Below are positions 29,216 through 36,515 of a stretch of DNA of 64,000 nt, piece after piece (the stretch's first letter is position 1; each line of letters opens with the position of its first letter). The stretch is from assembly GCA_036704125.1 (NCBI GenBank), contig DATNQI010000090.1, positions 1 to 64,000 on the forward strand, given 5' to 3'. The position numbers and the translations under genes are program-made. The notes below the pieces were generated by a model, which was not told where the DNA came from, did not search any database, and saw only the letters and a program-made list of their open reading frames with translations. The stretch is from Pantanalinema sp. GTDB lineage: Bacteria; Cyanobacteriota; Sericytochromatia; S15B-MN24; UBA4093.

Positions 29216-30526
29216 ATGCAGCCAGACCTCATCATCATCAGCAACGGCCCTGGCGAGGTCTCGACCTGGGTCAGGCCCGTCGCGCGCCAGCTTCGCGGCG
29301 CCATGCCCGAGGCGCGCATCACCGTCGCCCTGGTGCCCTGCCCCCACGCGAGCGGTGAAGAGCGCCGCACCATCGAGGGCTGGGGCCTCGGGATCCGCGT
29401 CTGGGATCCCACCGAGTCCGTGCGTTACCTGCTCGGCGGTCGTCTGCCTTCCACCGAGCCGCTGCGCGAGAAGGGCGTCGTCCTGTTCCTTGGCGGCGAC
29501 CAGGCCTTCGGGGTCATGATGAGCGGCCGCACCGGTTTTCCGCTCATCACCTACACCGAGACGACCGGCCGCTGGGCGCCCTGGGTGGCGCGCTTCCTGG
29601 TGAGCGATCGCGACGTGTACCTCGCCATGCGCGCCAAGCGGATCGATCCGCGAAAGATCACCCTGGCCGGCAACCTGATGGTCGACGCGGTGCGTCCCCA
29701 GTACGACCCCCACGAGATCCGCGCCAGGCTGGACCTCTCGGCGGACGCCCCGGTCGTGGGCCTCTTGCCCGGCAGCAAGCCCTTCAAGGTCAAGTACATC
29801 ACCCCTCTGCTGCTCAAGGCGGCGGATCTGCTCTACGAGAACGATCCCTCGATCCAGTTCGTGCTGCACCAGTCCCCTTTCACGCCGCTCTCGCAGCTCC
29901 AGGAGGCGCTCGACGACGAGCGGCTCCACCGGGTCACGAGCGGGTGCGGCGGACGCCTGGTTCAAACGAGCGAGGGCCCGACGATCCTCACCCCCGGCGG
30001 GGCGAGCGTCCGGATCATCGGCCCCGAGCACCACTACTCGGGCATGGCAGTGGCGGACCTCGCCCTGACGGTGCCCGGCACCAACACCGCAGAGCTTGCG
30101 ATCCTCGGGGTTCCGATGATCGTGCTCTTGCCCCTCAACAAGCCCGAGGAGATCCCGCTCGACGGCCTCGCCGGCCAGATCGGCAACCTGCCGCTCGTCG
30201 GCAAGCCGCTCAAGCGCGCCGTGGTGCTCGCGCTCGCCAAGGGCCTCAAGTTCGCGGCCCTTCCCAACCAGCGGGCCGGAAGCGCCATCACCCCGGAGCT
30301 CGTGGGCGTCATCGCCCCCGAGGAGGTGGCCGCCCTCGCCGAGGCCATCCTGACCGATCCCGAGCGCAGCCGTGCCATCCGCCTGGCCCTTCACCAGGCC
30401 ATGGGAGAGCCCGGGGCTGCCGCCCAGACGGTGGAGGCCATCCGGGAGGTGCTGGCCCGAGCCGATCACGACCTCGCAGGCGCGATCCCCCCTGCCGTCC
30501 CGACGCGACCGGACGCCGAGGCATGA
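29216..30526 (+). CDS. LpxB-like (lipid-A-disaccharide synthase-related) glycosyltransferase
   Basis: 436 residues; GGGAAGGGA before the ATG. A GT-B fold protein: ISNGPGEVSTWVRPVARQLR at the start, LFLGGDQAFGVMM, LAGNLMVDAV, GLLPGSKPFKVKYI, and the late donor-site block LALTVPGTNTAELAILGVPMIVLLPLN, all resembling LpxB. LpxB joins two acylated glucosamines in lipid A. This form differs from proteobacterial LpxB, so the substrate may be another glycolipid. It overlaps the MsbA-like exporter by ATGA, which suggests that the product is exported by it. Confidence 0.8.
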   Translation: MQPDLIIISNGPGEVSTWVRPVARQLRGAMPEARITVALVPCPHASGEERRTIEGWGLGIRVWDPTESVRYLLGGRLPSTEPLREKGVVLFLGGDQAFGVMMSGRTGFPLITYTETTGRWAPWVARFLVSDRDVYLAMRAKRIDPRKITLAGNLMVDAVRPQYDPHEIRARLDLSADAPVVGLLPGSKPFKVKYITPLLLKAADLLYENDPSIQFVLHQSPFTPLSQLQEALDDERLHRVTSGCGGRLVQTSEGPTILTPGGASVRIIGPEHHYSGMAVADLALTVPGTNTAELAILGVPMIVLLPLNKPEEIPLDGLAGQIGNLPLVGKPLKRAVVLALAKGLKFAALPNQRAGSAITPELVGVIAPEEVAALAEAILTDPERSRAIRLALHQAMGEPGAAAQTVEAIREVLARADHDLAGAIPPAVPTRPDAEA

Positions 30527-32262
30527 CGCGCCGCGCCTTCCCCGGCCTCTGGGGCCGCCTGATTCCGTACGTCCGGCCCTACTGGCCCCTCATCCTGGGA
30601 GGGATCGCGGCCATCGTCCTGACCTCGCTCTCGACGCTCGCGAGCATCTCGGTGGCGCGCCAGGCGGCCGAGACCTTCGCCGCTCTCAGCCTCGACAAGC
30701 TCAACGCGCTGGTCCTCGCCCTGATCGCGGTCTACACCGGCAAGAGCCTCTTCACCTGGCTGGCCAACCTCGCCTCGGCATCCATGGCCCTGCATGCGAT
30801 CGCGGATCTGCGCACGGCCCTGTTCGAGCGGCTTCAGGCGCAGAGCCTCGCCTACTTCGAGCGGCGGGCCTCGGGGGACCTCGCGGCGCGGCTGGTCAGC
30901 GACGTGAATCTCCTGAAGGACGCCCTGGTGGTCGCCACGGCCGAGCTGGTGCCCAGCCTGATCATCGTGGTCTGCGCCATCTCCTACCTCTTCGTCCTCA
31001 ACTGGCACCTTGCGGCGCTCGCGGTCCTCGGCATGCCCCTGGTGGGCTGGGCGATCGGCATGTTCTCCCACCGGCTGCGCGACTGGTCCGCGACCGCCCA
31101 GGGCCGGGTCGGCGACATGCTCGCCTACCTGAACGAGCGCCTCTCCAACGTGCTCCTGGTCAAGAGCTTCGGCCAGGAGGGGCACGAGGCGGCGCGCTTC
31201 GCGTCGTTCAACCGCGACCACCTGCTCGCCACCCTGCGCGGCGCCCAGGTGCAGGCCCTCCAGACCCCGGTGGTCGGCTTCCTCCAGATCCTGGCCATCG
31301 GCGCGGTGTTCTGGATGGGCGGCTGGGAGATCCTCAACCACCAGCTCACCGTCCCAGACCTGCTCGCCTTCGCGGCGGCGGTCGGGGTCTGCATCGACCC
31401 GGTGCTGGTGGTCTCCAACGCGGTCGGCAAGATCCAGCAGGCCGCGGGCGCCCTCGATCGCATCTTCGAGGTGATGGACGCGCCCGCGGCCCTCGAGGAC
31501 GGTCCCGGCGCGCGCACCCTGCCTCACCTTCACGGCGACATCGTCTTCGACCGGGTCGTCTTCGCCTACGACGGCATGTTGCCGGTGCTCTCGGGCCTCG
31601 AGCTCAGGGTGGAGGCCGGTTCGGTGGTCGCCCTGGTGGGCCCCAGCGGCAGCGGCAAGACGACGGTCACCAAGCTGCTGCAGCGCTTCTACGATCCGCA
31701 GGCGGGCAGCGTCACCCTCGATGGCGTCGATCTGCGCGAGCTGCGCAGCGGCTGGCTAAGGCAGCAAGTGGGCTACGTCTCCCAGGAGTCGGCCCTCTTC
31801 TCGGGGAGCATCGCCGACAACATCCGATACGGCAAGCTTGACGCCACCGACGCCGAGATCGCGGCCGCGGCCCGCGCCGCCAACGCCCACGCCTTCATCT
31901 CCGCCTTCCCCGACGGCTACGAGACCCGGGTAGGGGAGCGCGGAGCGTCGCTCTCGGGCGGCCAGCGCCAGCGCATCGCCATCGCGCGCGCGCTCTTGAG
32001 GGATCCGCGCCTCTTGATCCTCGACGAGGCGACCTCGGCGCTCGACACCGAGTCCGAGGCCCAGGTCCAGGAAGCCCTCGAGCGCCTCATGCAGGGGCGC
32101 ACGACCCTGATCGTCGCGCACCGCCTCTCGACCATCCAGAAGGCGGACCGCATCGTGACCCTCGCCGAGGGGCGGGTCCTGGAGCAGGGCTCCCACGCCG
32201 ATCTGCTCGCCCAAGGCGGCCTTTACTCCAAGTGGTATGACCATCAGACCAGCGCCCGGTAA
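30523..32262 (+). CDS. MsbA-like ABC exporter (fused membrane and ATPase domains)
   Basis: 579 residues. Six membrane helices (about 10-300), then the nucleotide-binding domain with Walker A GPSGSGKTT, Q-loop YVSQESALF, signature LSGGQRQRIAIARALL, Walker B LLILDEATSALD and H-loop IVAHRLST. Typical half-transporter of the MsbA/lipid-flippase group. Its coupling to an LpxB-like enzyme favours a glycolipid substrate. The 3' end overlaps the next gene by 26 bases. Confidence 0.93.
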   Translation: MTRRAFPGLWGRLIPYVRPYWPLILGGIAAIVLTSLSTLASISVARQAAETFAALSLDKLNALVLALIAVYTGKSLFTWLANLASASMALHAIADLRTALFERLQAQSLAYFERRASGDLAARLVSDVNLLKDALVVATAELVPSLIIVVCAISYLFVLNWHLAALAVLGMPLVGWAIGMFSHRLRDWSATAQGRVGDMLAYLNERLSNVLLVKSFGQEGHEAARFASFNRDHLLATLRGAQVQALQTPVVGFLQILAIGAVFWMGGWEILNHQLTVPDLLAFAAAVGVCIDPVLVVSNAVGKIQQAAGALDRIFEVMDAPAALEDGPGARTLPHLHGDIVFDRVVFAYDGMLPVLSGLELRVEAGSVVALVGPSGSGKTTVTKLLQRFYDPQAGSVTLDGVDLRELRSGWLRQQVGYVSQESALFSGSIADNIRYGKLDATDAEIAAAARAANAHAFISAFPDGYETRVGERGASLSGGQRQRIAIARALLRDPRLLILDEATSALDTESEAQVQEALERLMQGRTTLIVAHRLSTIQKADRIVTLAEGRVLEQGSHADLLAQGGLYSKWYDHQTSAR

Positions 32263-33079
32263 GCGCTTCCCCTCGTGGGGATCGCTCTTGCTGCTGCTCG
32301 CTGCGATCATGGGCTTCATGGTCCTGTGGGGCCTGCTGCTGAAGGGAGTTTTCCACCTCGAGTGGGCGGCCCTGGCGCAGCTGGATGGCCTGCCCCAGCA
32401 GGTGAAGGACACCTATTCCATCGGCCTCTACCTGGCGCTGCTCGTCCTGACCGCTTGCTTTTGGCTGGTCTGGGAAGGCCGCCTGCCCCTAGATCTGGGG
32501 CTTCGCTTCTCTCGCAGGGCCTTTCTGGAAGGCCTGCTGCTGGGAGGCGGCGGGATCGCCGCGGTTTACGCCCTCGGCCTCGTCCTCGGCTGGACGCATT
32601 ACCGGCCGCCCGCCCAGTGGCCCCCTTCGATCATCGCGTCGGCGCTGATTGCCGGGGCGGGCTTCGCGGTCGTCGAGGAGATCGTCTTTCGCGGCGTGCT
32701 GCTGCAGACCCTGCTCAGGGACCGACGCCCGGCCACCGCTCTTGCGCTGAGCGCGGCGGTGTTCGCGAGCGTGCACTTCATCAGGCCGGGGCTGCGCCCG
32801 GTCGATAGCATCGTGCCGTTTTTCGGCCTCTTCATGACCGGGCTCATCCTGGCTTACACCGCCTACCGCCGCAGGACCCTGGTGACGGGCATCGTGATGC
32901 ACGGGCTCTGGGTCTGTTTCATCACCCTCTCGAGCCGCCTGAACCTCTGGGACTACGCCGCGAACCGGCTCGTCTGGACGGGCTACGGACACCCCATCTC
33001 GGGACTGTTGATGAGCCTTGTCTTGCTCAGCTTCCTCGCCGCGATGATCTACATGGACAGGCGCCAGACGAGCCGCTGA
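32237..33079 (+). CDS. CPBP-family intramembrane metalloprotease
   Basis: 280 residues, about eight membrane helices. CPBP/Abi motifs: EEIVFRG (Glu 147, Glu 148, Arg 152) and FASVHF with His 180. Related proteins cleave membrane proteins, such as CAAX processing enzymes. It begins inside the MsbA-like gene, so it is likely translated from the same mRNA. The target is unknown. Confidence 0.88.
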   Translation: MTIRPAPGKRFPSWGSLLLLLAAIMGFMVLWGLLLKGVFHLEWAALAQLDGLPQQVKDTYSIGLYLALLVLTACFWLVWEGRLPLDLGLRFSRRAFLEGLLLGGGGIAAVYALGLVLGWTHYRPPAQWPPSIIASALIAGAGFAVVEEIVFRGVLLQTLLRDRRPATALALSAAVFASVHFIRPGLRPVDSIVPFFGLFMTGLILAYTAYRRRTLVTGIVMHGLWVCFITLSSRLNLWDYAANRLVWTGYGHPISGLLMSLVLLSFLAAMIYMDRRQTSR

Positions 33080-33097
33080 GCGGATCCCGAGCCGACC

Positions 33098-34516
33098 TCA
33101 GTTGGCGGAGTCGCTGCGCGCGAAGAGCTGAATACCTTGCTCGCTGAAGACGCGACGGAAGCGCCGATCAGCCTCCAGGCGCTGCAGCAGGGCGCGGCTG
33201 TACTCGAGAGAGTTGCACCAGGCGGGATTCGTGGTGTCCATCAGGACGTAAGCGTAACGCCCCAGGTACTCCGGGGTCGGCTCGGTCGTGGTGTTGATCA
33301 TCTCGATCCGCTCGCGGTGAGACAGGTGCGAGGCGAACGCCGACTCGCTCAGGACGCCGCCCGGGCCGGTGATCTGGCGCATGGCCTGCTGGGCAGCAGG
33401 CCGGTTGGAAAGCCGCGTGGTGTAGAGCGAGAAGAAGTAGCCGAACTTGGCGAGCGCCAGGAAGCTGATGAGCATCCAAACCCCGAGCAGGCGGGGCGTG
33501 AGCCATCGGCGCGTTCCGCTGAGCTCGAAGTGTCTAAGCGACTGGAGCTGCCAGAGGATGAGAAAGGGGAAGATCGGCAACGAATACTGGTGCACCAGAT
33601 CCCGTTGCGCCGACACGTCCGACAGGACATTCATCAGGAGCATCGCGAGCGCCGGGACCATGACCGTCGCCTTGCGCCAGTGGATGCCGAGCGCGACCGG
33701 AACGAGCAGGCCGATGTAGTAGACCAGGGCATCCGGACCGAAGACGCGTCCCAGCACGAGCCCTGGCTGAGTGAGGACGTTCCAGGCGATCTCGGCGAGG
33801 GAATGCCCAAGGTAGCTGTAGCGGCCTACCGCCACGGGCGGCCCCCCCGCGAACGCCGGGATGACGACGTTCGTCGAGAGGTAGAACCACCCGAAACCCG
33901 CAGCGCTCACGCAGACGCCTGCGAGGCGCTCGCGCTTCAGGAAGAGCCAGACGCCGAGCATCACGACCGTCAAGCTCATCACGGCCTTGCTCGCCAGGAC
34001 GATCGCGACCGCGACGGCGAGCTGGGCGTAGCGACGCGAGAGGCCTGCCCACACGGCCCAAAGCAGGGCCGGCAAGCCCACCACCTCGGTATGGAAGTCG
34101 AAGAGGTTGATGTTGAACAGGGCGGGATAGGCCAGGTAGGCGATCGTCGCGATCCTGCTCCATTCGGGGGAGAGGCCCTCTTTGCGGGCGATCAGGAAAA
34201 CCGGAACCGCACCCAGCGCAAGGGCCAGCGCCTGAACGAGGAAGAGCCAGTACACGTGCGGCAAGAGCGCGTACAGGAGCGCGAGGGGATAGAGGACGAG
34301 AGCCGCATGATCCCCCATGATGTGAAAACCAAGGGTCGTCACGTACGGGGTGGCCCCGCGGCTGATCAGGTAGACGGCCTGATCGAAGATCCCCAGATCG
34401 AACAGGTTGGACTGCAGCATCGCGTGGCGAAAAACGCTGGCGAGCAGGAGGACGAGCACAGTCGCCCCGATGGCTACGATCAAGAAGCGATGACGATTGT
34501 AGAAGTCGATAAGCAT
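33098..34516 (-). CDS. DUF2079 polytopic membrane protein
   Basis: 472 residues, about ten membrane helices. MLIDFYNRHRFLIVAIG; SNLFDLGIFDQAVYLISRG and FDFHTEVVGLPALLWAVWA are DUF2079 signatures. DUF2079 proteins are frequent in cyanobacteria and resemble GT-C glycosyltransferases, so a glycosyl transfer role is possible. No ribosome site precedes the ATG; instead TGATACCAT ends six bases upstream, suggesting a leaderless mRNA. Confidence 0.88.
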   Translation of the reverse strand: MLIDFYNRHRFLIVAIGATVLVLLLASVFRHAMLQSNLFDLGIFDQAVYLISRGATPYVTTLGFHIMGDHAALVLYPLALLYALLPHVYWLFLVQALALALGAVPVFLIARKEGLSPEWSRIATIAYLAYPALFNINLFDFHTEVVGLPALLWAVWAGLSRRYAQLAVAVAIVLASKAVMSLTVVMLGVWLFLKRERLAGVCVSAAGFGWFYLSTNVVIPAFAGGPPVAVGRYSYLGHSLAEIAWNVLTQPGLVLGRVFGPDALVYYIGLLVPVALGIHWRKATVMVPALAMLLMNVLSDVSAQRDLVHQYSLPIFPFLILWQLQSLRHFELSGTRRWLTPRLLGVWMLISFLALAKFGYFFSLYTTRLSNRPAAQQAMRQITGPGGVLSESAFASHLSHRERIEMINTTTEPTPEYLGRYAYVLMDTTNPAWCNSLEYSRALLQRLEADRRFRRVFSEQGIQLFARSDSAN

Positions 34517-34522
34517 ACAAGT

Positions 34523-34531
34523 ATGGTATCA
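34523..34531 (-). promoter_or_regulatory. Extended -10 six bases before the DUF2079 ATG
   Basis: Minus-strand TGATACCAT, spacer ACTTGT, ATG. The hexamer is a weaker match (TACCAT) than at dnaX or yqeG. Confidence 0.45.
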
Positions 34532-34607
34532 GAAGACTTCGCGACTTCAAGACCGGCATCCTCGAATTCGGCGCGCCATCGGGGCCTTGTTGATCGCCCC
34601 CCACGGG

Positions 34608-34808
34608 TCAGGGCGTGCTGTGCTTGGTCGGCTCGCGGAAATCGACGACCTGGTAGTGCAGCTCGGGCTCTTCGGTCTCCAAGAGCTTGCCCGGAACGGA
34701 CTGGTTCGGATCCAGCTCGAGCTCCTGGATCATGTTCTCCGGGTCGTGCCGGTTGGCCGCTTCGCCACCGAGCACCGGGCGCTCCTTGCGTTCCATCACC
34801 TTCTTCAT
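34608..34808 (-). CDS. Small charged hypothetical protein (66 residues)
   Basis: A GAGGAG site lies upstream of the ATG at 34808. MKKVMERKERPVLGGEAANRHDPENMIQELELDPNQ.. has no signal, membrane segment or known motif. It is strongly acidic in the second half. Coding status rests on the ribosome site and typical codon use; function unknown. Confidence 0.55.
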   Translation of the reverse strand: MKKVMERKERPVLGGEAANRHDPENMIQELELDPNQSVPGKLLETEEPELHYQVVDFREPTKHSTP

Positions 34809-34955
34809 GACGCTCTCTCCTCTTCGGGCGGATGGTGCCCCACCCTACTCCTTTCGCCAGGTGGTCGCAACCACCGTCAGGGCGCGTCATGCGCCTGGCG
34901 ATTCCTCGTCGAGATCGAGTATCATCACGGTGCTAACCACCGATCGAAGGTTCCG

Positions 34956-36515
34956 ATGCCCACCCCACGCCAAACCCTCAGGCTCTCCCTTTTCCTCTTC
35001 GCGCTGGCGCTCTTGATGTTCGGCCTCCAGCTCGGCCTTGACTCCCTCTATGACTGGGACGAGGCCTGGTACGGGCAGGTCGCCAAGGAGATGATCCGCT
35101 CGGGCGACTGGGTCACCCTGCAGTGGCGCGGCGCCCCCTTCTTCGACAAGCCCCCGCTCGCCATCTGGGCGATCGCCCTGAGCTTCAAGGTCTTCGGCGC
35201 GAGCGAGTGGGCCGCCCGCCTCCCATCCGCGCTCTGTTCCGCGGCCTGCGTTGCGGTCCTCTTCTGGATCGGGCGGATGGTCTTCGAACGGCAAGGGGCC
35301 GCCTTTCTCTCGGCGCTCGTCCTGCTGACGACCCTCCCCTTCGTCAAGGCGGGCCGGATGGCCATGCTCGACGGCCCGCTCACGCTGGCGTTCACCTTCG
35401 GCATCGCGACCTTCCTCGCCTCACGGCGCGACGGCCGCTGGGGCATCGGCTTCGGCCTCGCGCTCGCCGCGGTCTGGATGATCAAGGGGCCGCTCGCCAT
35501 CCTGCTCGCGCTCGTGTGCCTCGCCTTCGCCATCCTGGAGCGCAGGGCCTACGCATGGGGGTCCCCATGGCTGCTGCTGGGCTTGCTCCTCGGCGGGACC
35601 TGCCTTGCCCCGTGGTATGCCGCTCAGTGGGGCCGGTACGGGATGGAGTTCGTGCAGAGCCACCTGGGGATCCATGTCCTCGGCCGCGCTGCAAGCGCCA
35701 TGGACGGCCACCAGGGGGGGCCCTGGTTCTACCTGATCCAGCTCGCCGCGCAGAATCACCCCTGGTTTCTCGTGCTGGTGGCGGCCATCCCCTACGCCTG
35801 GCGTCACCGGGAGGCGCGCGCCATCCGCCTTTCGGCCTGCTGGGGCGGGGGCGTCCTGGTGGCCTTCTCCATGGCCGCCACCAAGCTTCCGTGGTACGTG
35901 GTGCCGATGTACCCCGGCTTGGCGCTGATGGTCGGCGCCTACCTCGACCACCTCATGGCCCGCAAGGCGCCGGCTGTTGGCCTCGGCAGGGCCTGGCAGG
36001 TCCTCGGCGCCCTCCTCCTGGTCGGGGGCATCCCTTACCTCATCCTCTCGCCGACGCCGGGAGACCGGGGCTACGTCATCGGCGTCGCCGTGCTTGGACT
36101 GGGGGTGATCCTAGGGGGCCGGCTGCTCTCAGGCCCCCGTCACCGGCAAGGCCCCTGGGTGGTCGCGGCGAGCGCCTATCTCGGCCTGCTTGGGCTCATT
36201 CCGGCCAACATCCAGTGGGAGACCCGCTTCTCGCCGGACCTGCGTCCGTTCGCCGCGGTGGCCGCCGAGCAGGTCCCTGCCGCGCGCGGGATCAATTACC
36301 TGGGCGCCACGACGCGCCCCTCGTTCGTCTACTACCTGGATCGGCCCGAGCGGCTCGTGACGGCCGACGTGCTGGCCGCCGCCTGGGGCCCAGGCGAGAC
36401 GGCCTTGCTGAGCGCGGAGGAGTGGGCGGCGATCGGGCCTCGGCTCGCTGGCGCGCGGCTCAGCGCCTCTGCGAGCGGCATGGTGTTCGTCACCGCCCCG
36501 CTCCGGCTTCATTAA
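34956..36515 (+). CDS. GT39/ArnT-like membrane glycosyltransferase
   Basis: 519 residues from ATG 34956 with GAAGG upstream. About eleven membrane helices and the GT-C signature SLYDWDEAWYGQVAKEM with the catalytic DE pair in the first external loop, then PFFDKPPLAIWAIALSFKVFG, the classic PMT/ArnT segment. It transfers a sugar from a polyprenyl-phosphate donor to lipid A, protein or another acceptor. Its TAA stop shares bases with the TAA of the convergent fusion gene (TTAA at 36512-36515). Confidence 0.9.
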   Translation: MPTPRQTLRLSLFLFALALLMFGLQLGLDSLYDWDEAWYGQVAKEMIRSGDWVTLQWRGAPFFDKPPLAIWAIALSFKVFGASEWAARLPSALCSAACVAVLFWIGRMVFERQGAAFLSALVLLTTLPFVKAGRMAMLDGPLTLAFTFGIATFLASRRDGRWGIGFGLALAAVWMIKGPLAILLALVCLAFAILERRAYAWGSPWLLLGLLLGGTCLAPWYAAQWGRYGMEFVQSHLGIHVLGRAASAMDGHQGGPWFYLIQLAAQNHPWFLVLVAAIPYAWRHREARAIRLSACWGGGVLVAFSMAATKLPWYVVPMYPGLALMVGAYLDHLMARKAPAVGLGRAWQVLGALLLVGGIPYLILSPTPGDRGYVIGVAVLGLGVILGGRLLSGPRHRQGPWVVAASAYLGLLGLIPANIQWETRFSPDLRPFAAVAAEQVPAARGINYLGATTRPSFVYYLDRPERLVTADVLAAAWGPGETALLSAEEWAAIGPRLAGARLSASASGMVFVTAPLRLH

